Assembly: GCA_938010425.1 (NCBI GenBank)
Contig: CALLUO010000015.1
Location: forward strand, 62,001-126,000
Direction: 5' to 3'
Length of the DNA stretch: 64,000 nt
DNA from: an uncultured Elioraea sp.
Lineage (GTDB): Bacteria > Pseudomonadota > Alphaproteobacteria > Acetobacterales > Acetobacteraceae
The notes under the pieces are model-generated. The model saw only the letters and a list, made by a program, of their open reading frames with translations, had not been told where the DNA came from and did not search any database. Position numbers and translations under genes: made by a program. Of this stretch, positions 54,316 to 63,047 are shown in pieces (positions within the stretch are counted from its first letter, which is position 1; the number at the start of each line of letters is the position of its first letter).

Positions 54316-55265
54316 AGCCAGGCGGAGATCGCACGATCAGCCCAGGTGCCATCGCGCGAAGCATCGTGGAAGCCGACATGGCCGCCTCCCGGCGCGATCA
54401 GTGGGCAAAGGCGAGGATTGCTGTTCCAGGCGATGGCACGATAGGTCTCAGCCGGCACCCACGGGTCGTCCTCAGCGGTTAGGCAGAGGGTGGGGGTGGC
54501 GATGGCGGGAAGCCGTGGCGGCAGGCCGCAGCGTTCGTAGTAGTCGTCCGCGCTGGCGAAGCCCGCCATCGGCGCGACATAACCATCGTCGAAGGCGTAA
54601 ACGGTGCGCGCGGCACGAGCGGCGGCGAGCAAGCCAGGCGGGATGTGTGGGGCAAGCGCCTCCGCCTCCCGTTTCATCAGAGCAAGAAGCCAGACGTGGT
54701 AGAGCGCGTTGCGCCACGCCATCATCCGGCGCGCGACGGGAGCAAGCAGCACGGGCGAGCAGACCGTGGCGGCGGCGCGGAGGGGAAGGTCGCGCGCCTC
54801 GGGCCGGGCCAGAGCGTTGAGGAGCTGCGTGCCGCCAAGTGAAAACCCGATCGCGACGATACCGGAACGGACCACCTGCGCATTGAGCTGGCTGAGCGCG
54901 TGCAGGATGTCGTCTCCGGCCCCGGCGTGGTACTGCCGCCGCGACCGTGGCCGGGATGGAGACGACCCGCGCAGGTTGAGCCTTAACACGCCGTGGCCGC
55001 GGGCACGCCAAAACGCCGCTGATCGACGCACATATTGGCTGTCCTCGCAGCCGCACAGGCCGTGGATGAGCACGACAAGGAGGCGGTCCGCAGAGCCCTC
55101 GTGGAGTGCGGCGGCAAGCGCGTCTCCATCCGGCAGCTCGAGCCAGAGCCGCGCGTAGGGGCCGGGGTCTGGCGCGTCGCGACAGAGCGCGTTGCGCACC
55201 GTTTGCAAATCACCCGTCAGCCATGGTGGGCGCGCGCGGAAGGGCGGAAGGTTCGGAACATTCAT
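54273..55265 (-). CDS. alpha/beta hydrolase, YheT/COG0429 family
   Basis: 330 residues. The oxyanion stretch VLIHGLCGCEDSQYVR, nucleophile Ser in IGFSLGGTQLL, acid Asp in TAEDDPWVP and His in GGGHVGFHD form the triad, and the N-terminal LTGDLQTVRNAL is typical of this family. Substrate unknown. Its ATG overlaps the stop of the histidine-kinase gene (ATGA), so it belongs to the two-component operon and may be an envelope lipid or ester hydrolase. Confidence 0.88.
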   Translation of the reverse strand: MNVPNLPPFRARPPWLTGDLQTVRNALCRDAPDPGPYARLWLELPDGDALAAALHEGSADRLLVVLIHGLCGCEDSQYVRRSAAFWRARGHGVLRLNLRGSSPSRPRSRRQYHAGAGDDILHALSQLNAQVVRSGIVAIGFSLGGTQLLNALARPEARDLPLRAAATVCSPVLLAPVARRMMAWRNALYHVWLLALMKREAEALAPHIPPGLLAAARAARTVYAFDDGYVAPMAGFASADDYYERCGLPPRLPAIATPTLCLTAEDDPWVPAETYRAIAWNSNPRLCPLIAPGGGHVGFHDASRDGTWADRAISAWLQDVLAESKSAIAA

Positions 55266-56533
55266 GATGCGGCGGGCAGGTCGAGTTCGGCGGCGAGCCC
55301 GCCCGCTGGGCTGCGGCCGAGGCGGAGTTCCGCACCGTAGAGGGCGGCGATCTCGTCGACGATGGCAAGCCCGAGGCCGGACCCCGCATGCCTGCGGTCC
55401 AGGCTCACGCCCCGCGCCCGCGCCGCCTCGGCGTCCTGCAGCCCGGGTCCATCATCCTCGATCGCAATCTTCACCCGCGGCCCATCGGGAATGATGCGAA
55501 CACGCACCGACCACGCCGCCCACTTACCAGCATTGTCGAGCAAGGCGCCCATCATCTCCTCGAGATCGGCGGCCTCCACCGCGACGCGCGCCGCCGGCCC
55601 CTCCAGCGTGAAAGCCACACGCGGATGGATCCGCCGCATCACCGCGAGCAGATCCGCGACCACGGTGTGCAAAGCAGCCCGCTCTCCGTAGCTCGCGCCC
55701 GCGATTCGTGCCCGGGCAAGGTGGCGTTCGGTCAGACGCCGCATGCGCGCAACCTGGTCGGCGATCCTGCCTTCTGGGTCGGGCAGGGTCGCGAGCGCGG
55801 CGAGCGGGGTCTTCAGCGCGTGCGAAAGATCGGCCGCGGCGCTACGCGCGCGAGCAAGAGTTGCTTCGTGCGAGGCAAGCAGCGCATTCACAGCCTCGGC
55901 GAAAGGGGCAAGCTCGCGCTCAGGCGGGGCGGCAAGCCGCTTCACCTCGCCGCGGCGCACGGCGTCGAGCCCGCGCGCGAGCCTCTTCACCGGCACAAGT
56001 GCAGCCGAGACAAGCACGGCGGCGAGCAGGGACAGGAGAATGGCAAGCGGGCCGAGAGTGGCGATGACGACCGCGCGCGCCGCGGCCTTCTCTTCGGCCA
56101 GTGCCCGTTCCGGTGCGGCAACGCGGATGATGAGCGGGCTGCCGTCGTCGGGCGAGGGAACGTCCCGGCTGACGACCCGCAGCGCCTCGCCGCGCGCGTC
56201 GATCGGTGCAATTCGGCCACCCCACAGGCTTCGGCTCGCCGCGATCACCACGCCCTCCTCCTCCACCTCCCAGTACCAGCCGGAAAGGGCAGCCTCGAAG
56301 CGCGGATCGGGCAAGCGGTGCGCGACGACAAGGGCGCCGCTGTCATCGTCCACATCGAGGGCGGTGGCGAGCGCGATGAGAATGGTCTCGAGGCGGCGGT
56401 CGAAGGAGAGAGTCACCACCGAACCGAGCCGTTGGTCGAGCCACAGGCCACTCGCCCCGAGGACAGCAGCGACAGAGACGAAGGCGACAAGCGCGAGCCG
56501 TGCGCGCAGGCTCGAGCGAAAAAGCGTGATCAT
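55262..56533 (-). CDS. sensor histidine kinase, PhoQ-like
   Basis: 423 residues. Two membrane helices (about 12-32 and 158-180) flank a periplasmic domain of about 125 residues with SGWYWEVEEEGVVIAAS. HAMP-like region at about 180-225, HisKA domain with His238 in DLSHALKTPLAAL, then HATPase with MGALLDNAGKWA, EDDGPGL and a GSGLGLAIV box. Topology and WYWE-type sensor resemble PhoQ/QseC-like kinases that respond to cations, peptides or pH; the signal here is unknown. It overlaps the regulator gene by ATGA. Confidence 0.93.
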   Translation of the reverse strand: MITLFRSSLRARLALVAFVSVAAVLGASGLWLDQRLGSVVTLSFDRRLETILIALATALDVDDDSGALVVAHRLPDPRFEAALSGWYWEVEEEGVVIAASRSLWGGRIAPIDARGEALRVVSRDVPSPDDGSPLIIRVAAPERALAEEKAAARAVVIATLGPLAILLSLLAAVLVSAALVPVKRLARGLDAVRRGEVKRLAAPPERELAPFAEAVNALLASHEATLARARSAAADLSHALKTPLAALATLPDPEGRIADQVARMRRLTERHLARARIAGASYGERAALHTVVADLLAVMRRIHPRVAFTLEGPAARVAVEAADLEEMMGALLDNAGKWAAWSVRVRIIPDGPRVKIAIEDDGPGLQDAEAARARGVSLDRRHAGSGLGLAIVDEIAALYGAELRLGRSPAGGLAAELDLPAAS

Positions 56534-57186
56534 CGCCTGAGCCGGTAGCCGCGCCCGCGCTCGGTCTCGATCGTCTCCGGCCCGATTTTGCGGCGCAGGC
56601 GGCCGATGATGACTTCGAGCGCGTTGAAGTCGCGGTCAGTGTCGCCGTCGTAGACGTGCTCTGTAAGCTCGGTGCGGCTGACCACCCGGCCCGCGCGGTG
56701 GATCAAGTAGGCGAGCACGCGGTGCTCCATAGCGGTGAGCTTGAGCGGCATGCCGTCGAACGTGAAGGTGCCAAGTTGAGTGTCGTAGGCAAGGGAGCCC
56801 GCCGTGATGACGGCCTGAGCGTGGCCGGCGGCGCGGCGAACGAGGGCCTGCACGCGCAACACCACCTCCTCCAGCCGGAACGGTTTGATCACGTAATCGT
56901 CGGCCCCAGAGCGGAAGCCCGCGAGCTTGTCGGCCCAGCGGTCGCGCGCGGTGAGGATCAGCACCGGGAACGTCGCCCCTGCTTTCCGCCAAGCTTCGAG
57001 CACAGCGATGCCGTCGCGGCCCGGCAGACCAAGGTCGAGCACGGCAACGTCGTAGGGTTCGGTCGCGCCGAGATATTCCGCCTCTTCGCCGTCCGTGGCG
57101 CGCGCGACAACGAAACCCGCCTCGGCCAGCGCGCGAGCCACGCCGTCCGCGATGGTGGGGTCGTCTTCAACGACGAGTGCCCTCAT
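56530..57186 (-). CDS. OmpR/PhoP-family response regulator
   Basis: 218 residues. Receiver domain with the acidic pair in VVEDDP, the phospho-acceptor Asp51 in VAVLDLGLPGRDG, Thr in LILTARD and Lys in YVIKPF. The C-terminal winged helix contains LTAMEHRVLAYLIHRAGRVV and the recognition region ALEVIIGRLRRKIG. It probably binds direct repeats with 11-bp spacing; such repeats occur at 57495-57511. It overlaps both the PepSY gene and the kinase gene. Confidence 0.94.
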   Translation of the reverse strand: MRALVVEDDPTIADGVARALAEAGFVVARATDGEEAEYLGATEPYDVAVLDLGLPGRDGIAVLEAWRKAGATFPVLILTARDRWADKLAGFRSGADDYVIKPFRLEEVVLRVQALVRRAAGHAQAVITAGSLAYDTQLGTFTFDGMPLKLTAMEHRVLAYLIHRAGRVVSRTELTEHVYDGDTDRDFNALEVIIGRLRRKIGPETIETERGRGYRLRR

Positions 57187-57470
57187 CGCCGCAGCGCCTC
57201 CGTCTGGCCGCGCCCGGCGACCTCGAGAAAGGCCCCTGTTTCGGCATCGAGCCGGATCCGCAGGATGTCACCGCGGTCTGTCCGGAACGAAATCACGTAG
57301 ACGAAATCAGGCTCATGTTTGCGCCCACGCATGATCGTACCATCGAGGGCGCGCCCGCGGTAGCGCTCCTCGACAATGGCGAAAGCGCGAGCAAGCGGGA
57401 TGGTTTCCGCTTTGGCGCTGTGCGCAAGCAGGACAAACGGAACGGCGAGCAGGAGACGTCGCGGACGCAT
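57183..57470 (-). CDS. small periplasmic PepSY-like protein
   Basis: 95 residues with a signal peptide (RRLLLAVPFVLLAHSAKA) and a PepSY-type domain (IVEERYRGRALDG, VYVISFRTDRGDILRIRLDA, TGAFLEVAG). It is the first gene of the operon with the response regulator and kinase, overlapping by ATGA. Such PepSY proteins probably help sense or modulate envelope protease or peptide stress. It is short for a PepSY protein but looks complete. Confidence 0.85.
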   Translation of the reverse strand: MRPRRLLLAVPFVLLAHSAKAETIPLARAFAIVEERYRGRALDGTIMRGRKHEPDFVYVISFRTDRGDILRIRLDAETGAFLEVAGRGQTEALRR

Positions 57471-57494
57471 GCCTATAAAGTAAAGCGGAGGATC

Positions 57495-57534
57495 CTGAAC
57501 GGAAGCTGAACAGTTGCTACCACGGTCGGTTCAG
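57495..57534. promoter_or_regulatory. probable response-regulator binding repeats
   Basis: CTGAAC occurs at 57495-57500 and 57506-57511 (11-bp period, one helical turn, N5 spacer), and the inverted form GTTCAG at 57529-57534. This lies between the divergent starts of the PepSY/response-regulator operon (57470) and the OB-fold/PepSY gene (57587), the expected place for control by the OmpR-type regulator encoded here. Confidence 0.6.
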
Positions 57535-57586
57535 GCACCGGGCGCTAGAAGGAGCGCGTCATCACGACAAACAAGGAGGTCAAACG

Positions 57587-58168
57587 ATGACGACACGCAA
57601 GACGCTTCTCGCCGCGGTGGCTGCTGCGGTTCTCAGCGCAACACCATTGGCTGCACAGGTGCCGATCGGCTCTCTCACCGGACCAGGGACGACCGTCCAA
57701 GGCACTGTCGGTGAGGTGTTCGGCGACAAGTTCGTGCTGCGCGACAACTCGGGTGCGATCCTGGTCAAGCTTGGGCCAGACGCGGTGCGCCGCATTGAGG
57801 TTCAGTCGGGCGAGCGCCTGACCGTGATCGGCAAGCCAAAGGGAATGGGCAGCTTCGACGCCTTCACCTTGGTTCGCGAGAACGGCGAGCGCATCGAGGT
57901 TCGACCGGTGCCGGGGCCCATGCCGCGCTCAGAGCGGGAGCGGCGGGCCGAAACGCGCATGGCGCCGGCGCAGATCAGCGAACGAGAGCTCCGGGCGCGC
58001 CTCGCTGCGCTCGGCTACAGCGACGTCCGCGATATCGAGCGCAAGCCTCGCCATTTCGAGGTTACGGCACGCAATCCCCGCGGCGAGCGGGTGGAGCTTC
58101 ACGTCGACTACGAGGGCTCCGTGTACAAGGAGCTCTGGCTTGATGCGCGTCGCGGCGATCGTCGCTGA
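57587..58168 (+). CDS. secreted OB-fold plus PepSY-like protein
   Basis: 193 residues with a signal peptide (about 1-23, cleavage near PLAAQ). An OB-like domain follows (GTVGEVFGDKFVLRDNSG, GERLTVIGKP), then a PepSY-like C-terminal domain (LRARLAALGYSDVRDIERKP, HVDYEGSVYKELWLD). It is transcribed divergently from the two-component operon and has a strong AAGGAGG site. It probably belongs to the regulon as an envelope-stress effector; molecular function unknown. A 10-bp tandem duplication sits at its 3' end and supplies the stop codon. Confidence 0.83.
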   Translation: MTTRKTLLAAVAAAVLSATPLAAQVPIGSLTGPGTTVQGTVGEVFGDKFVLRDNSGAILVKLGPDAVRRIEVQSGERLTVIGKPKGMGSFDAFTLVRENGERIEVRPVPGPMPRSERERRAETRMAPAQISERELRARLAALGYSDVRDIERKPRHFEVTARNPRGERVELHVDYEGSVYKELWLDARRGDRR

Positions 58169-58176
58169 TCGTCGCT
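58157..58176. repeat. 10-bp perfect tandem duplication at a gene end
   Basis: GATCGTCGCT occurs twice in a row (58157-58166 and 58167-58176). The TGA stop of the secreted protein arises at the junction of the copies. It may be recent slippage that changed the C-terminus. Confidence 0.85.
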
Positions 58177-58205
58177 GGGGGCGGGCGAGGCCCGCCCCCT
58201 TTTTT
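58177..58205 (+). terminator. strong intrinsic terminator after the OB-fold/PepSY gene
   Basis: A perfect 10-bp GC stem (GGGGGCGGGC/GCCCGCCCCC) with loop GAG is followed by six T, ending at the stop of the convergent dinB-family relic. Confidence 0.95.
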
Positions 58206-58742
58206 CAGCCGAAGCCGAGTGCGGCGAGATCGAGGATGAACGGCAGGTCGGTGTCCTCGGGACGGATGCCGGCCGCCGTCAGCATTGCGTGCACCTGCCC
58301 GCGGTGATGCGTGCCATGGTTGAAGAGATGCGTGACGAGAATCCATTTCGGCCGACGCCACTCGCGCGCAGTAGCACCCGAGAACCAGACGAGCTCCTCT
58401 GCGAGCCAGGCCTCCGTCAGGCCCCCGGCCCAGGCCTCGATCCGCCGGTCCGCCTCCTCGCGCGCCGCGCGAAGGTCTTCGAAGGTATCGTAGAGCGAGG
58501 TGCTCGCGGCAATGCCGCCGCGCGGCCGCTCCCAGCCCTCGGCGAGGCGATGCATCCAGACCCGATCGCCCCACAGGAGAAGGTTCAACGTGGCGTGGAT
58601 GGAGCCGAAGAAGGCGCTGCGATCGCGCTTGCGCTTCGCATCGGTCAGTTCGCCGGTGGCACGGTAGAGGCGCCGGTTTATCTCCGTGGTTTATCTTCGT
58701 AGTGTTGGCGACCATTGGCTGGCACCAGTCGGCGCTGATCAT
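58205..58742 (-). pseudogene. frameshifted DinB-family protein gene
   Basis: The minus strand begins MISADWCQPMVANTTKIN from the ATG at 58742, then the frame breaks. The remainder (RRLYRATGELTDAKRKRDR, FFGSIHATLNLLLWGDRVWM, and HLFNHGTHHRGQVH with the DinB metal His residues) continues in another frame to 58205. The break is a 13-bp tandem duplication at 58675-58700; removing one unit gives one frame of 174 residues, normal for DinB. The ATG overlaps the upstream hydrolase stop (ATGA), supporting 58742 as the original start. DinB proteins are metal-dependent thiol transferases or hydrolases. A truncated product from an internal TTG at 58588 is possible but would lack helix 1. Confidence 0.88.
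58675..58700. repeat. 13-bp tandem duplication in the DinB-family gene
   Basis: Units 58675-58687 and 58688-58700 differ at one base (c/t at position 10). Each begins GGTTTATCT. The extra 13 bp shift the frame of the dinB-family gene, and deletion of one copy restores it. Confidence 0.9.
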
Positions 58743-59593
58743 GGTGCGTGTCCTTGATCAAGGAAGCGCGCGACAAGAGCGATTTCGCGTGTGTTCCACA
58801 AGGCTGGGGCGTGGCCGCAGCCCGCGATGGTGACGAGCCGCGCGTGCGGAGCCTCTGCCATGCGTGCGGCGACCTCGGCGGGCAGGACGTCAGAAGCCTC
58901 GCCGCGCAGGATCAGCGTCTCGACGCGCACAGCAGCCCAGAGGGCGGAGAGATCGACATCCTTCGCTTCCATGCTGGCGAAGGCCTGGGCGATCGCGGGA
59001 TCAAAGTGCGGCCGCAGCCCCTGTTCAGTCGCAACGAAGCTCGTCTCGGCAAGGTGCCGCCACACCTCAGCGGGCAGATCTCCGAACGGCGCGTAGAAGC
59101 GGCGGATCACGACCTCCGCCTCCGCAAGATCGGCAACCGAAGGGAACGCCTGGGCGTAGGCCGCGATGCGCGCGATCGCCACGGCCGGTATCGACGCGCC
59201 GATGTCGTTGAGCACGAGGCGTCGGATCGGTGTGTTCGGCTGCGCCGCCAGCATCATGCCGACGATGCCGCCCATCGAGGTGCCAACCCAGTCGACCGGC
59301 CCCTCGCCGAGATGGGCAAGAAGGTGGGCGCAGGCAGCGACGTAGATGTCGTTGCGATAAAGCGACGGATCCGGCAGCCGGTCGGAGGCGCCGCGTCCAG
59401 GCATGTCGGGGCAGAGCACGCGACGTCCGCGCGAAGCAAGCCCGGCCGCAAGCCCGTCGAAATCCCGCCCCGTGCGGAGCAGCCCGTGCACGCAGACGAT
59501 CGGCGGGTCGTCGCCGTGAGCCGAGCCCCATTCCGTCCAGGCGAGCCGGAAGAACCCCGCCGGCGAAAGCCAGCGCAGCGCGCCTTGCCTCAC
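58739..59593 (-). CDS. alpha/beta hydrolase
   Basis: 284 residues. IVCVHGLLRTGRDFDGLA carries the oxyanion site, WVGTSMGGIVGMM the nucleophile Ser, and IAGCGHAPALW the catalytic His. CPDMPGRGASDRL is typical of esterases/epoxide-hydrolase-like enzymes. Substrate unknown. It lies between a CoA transferase (ATGA overlap) and the broken dinB gene (ATGA overlap), so it probably acts in the same catabolic step as the CoA transferase. Confidence 0.87.
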   Translation of the reverse strand: MRQGALRWLSPAGFFRLAWTEWGSAHGDDPPIVCVHGLLRTGRDFDGLAAGLASRGRRVLCPDMPGRGASDRLPDPSLYRNDIYVAACAHLLAHLGEGPVDWVGTSMGGIVGMMLAAQPNTPIRRLVLNDIGASIPAVAIARIAAYAQAFPSVADLAEAEVVIRRFYAPFGDLPAEVWRHLAETSFVATEQGLRPHFDPAIAQAFASMEAKDVDLSALWAAVRVETLILRGEASDVLPAEVAARMAEAPHARLVTIAGCGHAPALWNTREIALVARFLDQGHAP

Positions 59594-60828
59594 ACCACGC
59601 CCTTGGCGCGAAGTTCAGCGATTGCGGCGTGGGAGAGGCCGAGAAGGTCGTGCAGCACGCGCTCCGTGTGTGCACCGAGGGAAGGAGGAGCGATGCGATA
59701 GTCAGGCGGGGTGGCGGAGAGCTTCACCGGGTTGGCGATAAGCGGGATTGGGCCGCCGACCCCCTCATGCTCCATGCTGATCACCATGCCGCGCGCTTTC
59801 ACGTGCGGGTCGGCGAAGACATCGGACAGACGGTTGATCGGCCCGCACGCGATGGAAAGGGCCTCAAGAGCGGCGATCCACTCGGCGGTGGTCTTCGACT
59901 TCAGCACAGGCGTCAGCGTGTCGGTGACGAGGGCGCGGTTCTCCACGCGTTTGGCATTGGTGGCGAACCGTTCATCGGCGACCAGGTGGTCAAGCCCAAA
60001 AGCGCGGCAGAACCGTTCGAAGGCCGGATCATTGCCAATGGCCAACATGATCGCCCCATCTGCGGTGGCGAACACCTGATAGGGCACGATGTTCGGATGC
60101 TGGTTGCCGAGCCGCGGTGGGTTCTCCCCCGTCGCGAGATAGTTCATGCCCTGGTTGGCAAGCCAGGCGACGTGCGTGTCAAGCATACTGATGTCGATGT
60201 GCTGGCCCTGGCCTGTGCGCTCGCGATGGCGCAGCGCGGCAAGAATGCCGATGGTGCCGTAGAGGCCGGCGAAAAGGTCAGCGATCGGGATGCCGACCTT
60301 CTGCGGCAGCCCGTCTGGCTCGCCGGTGAGGCTCATCACGCCTCCCATGGCCTGGATGAGCGCGTCGTAGCCGGGGCGCGGTGCGTAGGGCCCTGTCTGC
60401 CCGAAGCCGGTGATCGAGCAATAAATCAGCCCCGGATATGTCTCTTTCAGCGAGGGGTAGTCGAGCCCGTACTTGGCGAGCCCTCCTGGCTTGAAGTTTT
60501 CGACCAGGATGTCGCAGAGCGCGATCAGTTGCCGCGCGAGCGCCTGACCCTCGGGGCGGGCGATGTCGAGGGTGACGGAGAGCTTGTTGCGATTGACCCC
60601 GGCGAAGTAGGCGGACTCGGTGGACGGCTCGCCCGAGGGCTTGCGCAGGTAGGGAGGGGCAAAGCCGCGCGTGTCGTCGCCGCGTGTAGGGTGTTCGATC
60701 TTGATCACCTCAGCACCAAGATCGCCTAGCATTTGGGTCGCGGTGGGCCCTGCGAGCACGCGGGTCAGGTCGAATACGCGAAGTCCCGCGAGCGGGCCAG
60801 AGGGAGCAGCGTTGGGCGGTAGCGGCAT
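59590..60828 (-). CDS. CaiB/BaiF-family CoA transferase
   Basis: 412 residues. Family III CoA transferase with GLRVFDLTRVLAGPTATQML, GAEVIKIEHPTRGDDTRG, the active-site Asp in APRPGYDALIQAMGGVMS, and the LFAGLYGTIGILAALRHRE helix. Such enzymes move CoA between an acyl-CoA and a free carboxylate (formyl, succinyl, mesaconyl and others); the substrate is not readable. It is divergent from the aldehyde dehydrogenase by 93 bp, consistent with one catabolic module. Confidence 0.92.
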   Translation of the reverse strand: MPLPPNAAPSGPLAGLRVFDLTRVLAGPTATQMLGDLGAEVIKIEHPTRGDDTRGFAPPYLRKPSGEPSTESAYFAGVNRNKLSVTLDIARPEGQALARQLIALCDILVENFKPGGLAKYGLDYPSLKETYPGLIYCSITGFGQTGPYAPRPGYDALIQAMGGVMSLTGEPDGLPQKVGIPIADLFAGLYGTIGILAALRHRERTGQGQHIDISMLDTHVAWLANQGMNYLATGENPPRLGNQHPNIVPYQVFATADGAIMLAIGNDPAFERFCRAFGLDHLVADERFATNAKRVENRALVTDTLTPVLKSKTTAEWIAALEALSIACGPINRLSDVFADPHVKARGMVISMEHEGVGGPIPLIANPVKLSATPPDYRIAPPSLGAHTERVLHDLLGLSHAAIAELRAKGVV

Positions 60829-60921
60829 GGGCAGAGCAGATCCGGCTGGCTTGCCCGGGGCAAGGGCCCGGGTGCATCGTGCGCCCGCTTATGGGCCCCT
60901 CCCGGAGAGAGGACAAGTCTG

Positions 60922-62439
60922 ATGCCCGACACCGTCACGCCAGGCCGCACGCCCACCGCCCCCACGCTGAACGAGAAAGCGCTCGCCCGCGCGCTCTCCA
61001 ACCATCACTTCATCGGCGGCCGCTTCGTGCCCCCCAGTTCGGGCCGCACCTTCGCTGTCGTGAACCCAGCGACGGGCGAGGAGATTGGCCGCGCAGCAAA
61101 GGGCGATGCGGCGGATGTGGCGGCGGCAGTGGAGGCAGCGGCGACGTCGCAGAAAGAATGGGCAAAGGTGCCCGCCCGCAAGCGCGGCGCGATGGTGGCC
61201 GAGTGCGCCAGAGTGCTGGCAGACCATGTCGAAGAGCTCGCGCGGCTGATCGCGCTTGAGACCGGCAAGGCGCTGCGCACAGAAAGCCGGGTCGAGGCGA
61301 ACGTGGTCGCCGACATCTTCGCCTTCTATGGCGGCTTGGGCAGCGAACTGAAGGGCGAGACGGTGCCATTCCACCCTGACATGCTCGCATTCACTGTGCG
61401 CGAACCGCTCGGCGTGGTCGGTGCGATCATCCCGTGGAACGTGCCGATGCTGCTGATGGCTCTAAAGGTGGCACCGGCGCTGGTGGCGGGCAATGCCGTG
61501 GTGGTGAAATCGGCCGAGGAGGCGCCGCTCGCGGTGCTGCGCGTGTGCGAACTGCTCAACCGCGTGCTGCCGCCCGGCCTATTCAACATCCTCTCCGGCT
61601 ACGGGCCCGAGTGCGGGGCCCCGCTCGTCGAGCATCCGAAAGTGCGCAAGGTGACCTTCACCGGCTCGGTCGAGGTTGGGCGCATCGTAGCCGAAACATG
61701 TGGGCGGAAGATCATTCCGGTCACGCTCGAGCTTGGCGGGAAGTCCCCGATGATCGTGTTCGATGATTGCGACCTCGACACGGCCGTGACGGGCGCGATC
61801 ACCTCCATGCGGTTCACGCGCCAGGGGCAGAGCTGTACTGCGGCGTCGCGCATTTACGTGCACGAGCGGATTTTTGACGCCTTTGCGGAGGCGCTGGCAG
61901 CGAAGGTGGACGCGATGGTGATGGGCGACCCGCTGGACGAGCGGACCGACATCGGAACCATCATCAGCCCCGCCCAGTTCGACAAGGTTCGCGGCTACAT
62001 CGAGGAAGGAAAAGCCACACCGGGGGCAAGGGCGCGGGTGTGCTCTCGCCTGCCCGATGACCCAGCACTGCAGAAGGGCCTGTTCATCCAGCCGCATATT
62101 TTCACCGGGCTCACGCGCGACAGCCGCCTCGTGCGGGAGGAGATCTTCGGCCCAGTGACGTGCCTGTTTCCGTTCCGCGACTGGGAGACCGTGCTTGGGG
62201 AGGCGAACGCGTCTGAGTACGGGTTGTCGGCCTCCGTCTGGACCAACAATCTGCGGGTGGGCCTGAGGATGGCGCACGCGCTAGAGGCAGGGATCGTGCA
62301 GATCAACCAGAATCTGGTGGTTCAGGCAAACATCTCCTATGGCGGGGTGAAGAGTTCGGGCCTTGGTAAGGAAGCCTCGCTCGAGGCGATGCTCGAGCAC
62401 TTCATGCATAAGAAGACGATCATGGTGAACATCGCCTGA
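60922..62439 (+). CDS. NAD(P)+-dependent aldehyde dehydrogenase
   Basis: 505 residues. Class 3-like ALDH superfamily fold with PWNVPMLLMALKVAPAL, FTGSVEVGR (cofactor), the general-base Glu in LELGGKSP and the nucleophile Cys in RQGQSCTAASR, all intact. Substrate unknown. It may oxidise the aldehyde that feeds the divergent CoA transferase/hydrolase operon. GAGAGGAC lies 8-15 bp before the ATG. Confidence 0.93.
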   Translation: MPDTVTPGRTPTAPTLNEKALARALSNHHFIGGRFVPPSSGRTFAVVNPATGEEIGRAAKGDAADVAAAVEAAATSQKEWAKVPARKRGAMVAECARVLADHVEELARLIALETGKALRTESRVEANVVADIFAFYGGLGSELKGETVPFHPDMLAFTVREPLGVVGAIIPWNVPMLLMALKVAPALVAGNAVVVKSAEEAPLAVLRVCELLNRVLPPGLFNILSGYGPECGAPLVEHPKVRKVTFTGSVEVGRIVAETCGRKIIPVTLELGGKSPMIVFDDCDLDTAVTGAITSMRFTRQGQSCTAASRIYVHERIFDAFAEALAAKVDAMVMGDPLDERTDIGTIISPAQFDKVRGYIEEGKATPGARARVCSRLPDDPALQKGLFIQPHIFTGLTRDSRLVREEIFGPVTCLFPFRDWETVLGEANASEYGLSASVWTNNLRVGLRMAHALEAGIVQINQNLVVQANISYGGVKSSGLGKEASLEAMLEHFMHKKTIMVNIA

Positions 62440-63047
62440 CAGCGGTGCGAGCCACCGCCAGGCCGCATGGATGTGTGCGTGGCAACGCGGGCGGGTGTAG
62501 ATTCGACTGCGGGTGACGCGGCCGAATGTTCGTGCGGGCTAAGGCGCACGGCGCGGCTGAGGGCGCTCTTTCGGCTGACGGTGCGGCTGGCTTGCCGCAT
62601 CCCGCGAGGGAAGGATCAGCCGCTGGTGTGTGGCGAGATCTTCCTGGTTCGGGGCGGCTTGGGCGGGCGCACCGCACAGCAAGGCTGCGGGCCGCAAAGA
62701 CCTTCTCCAACCGCTTCGTCCGTTGACGGCTGAGAGGTCGGCCAAATGGACGCGGTCGCTGTCAGGCGCTGGCCGGCGCGCTGCCAATGGCGCGGCTGGC
62801 CAACCGGTCAAGGCCGAGTTTGCGCTCCCTCATGCCAGGGTCACGGACTGCGCCACGGGCCGTGCCGAGCGCACAGGCCCAGCTCCACACGCCCAAATCG
62901 CTGTGGGGCACCGAGACGGTCGGCCACGCCTATACCGACGCGCTGCCGAGAGCCCGTCACAGCCTGAGCTGACACATTCGTTTCGCCGTCACCGTCAATG
63001 CGCAGAAGGGCGGCGTACAAAAGGCCGGTTACCGCGCGCTCGAACCG
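62440..63047. other. gene-poor stretch, no gene recognised
   Basis: About 600 bp between the aldehyde dehydrogenase and the EAL protein gene. Frames exist on the plus strand, but no family or start signal was recognised. No terminator or repeat stands out. Confidence 0.55.
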
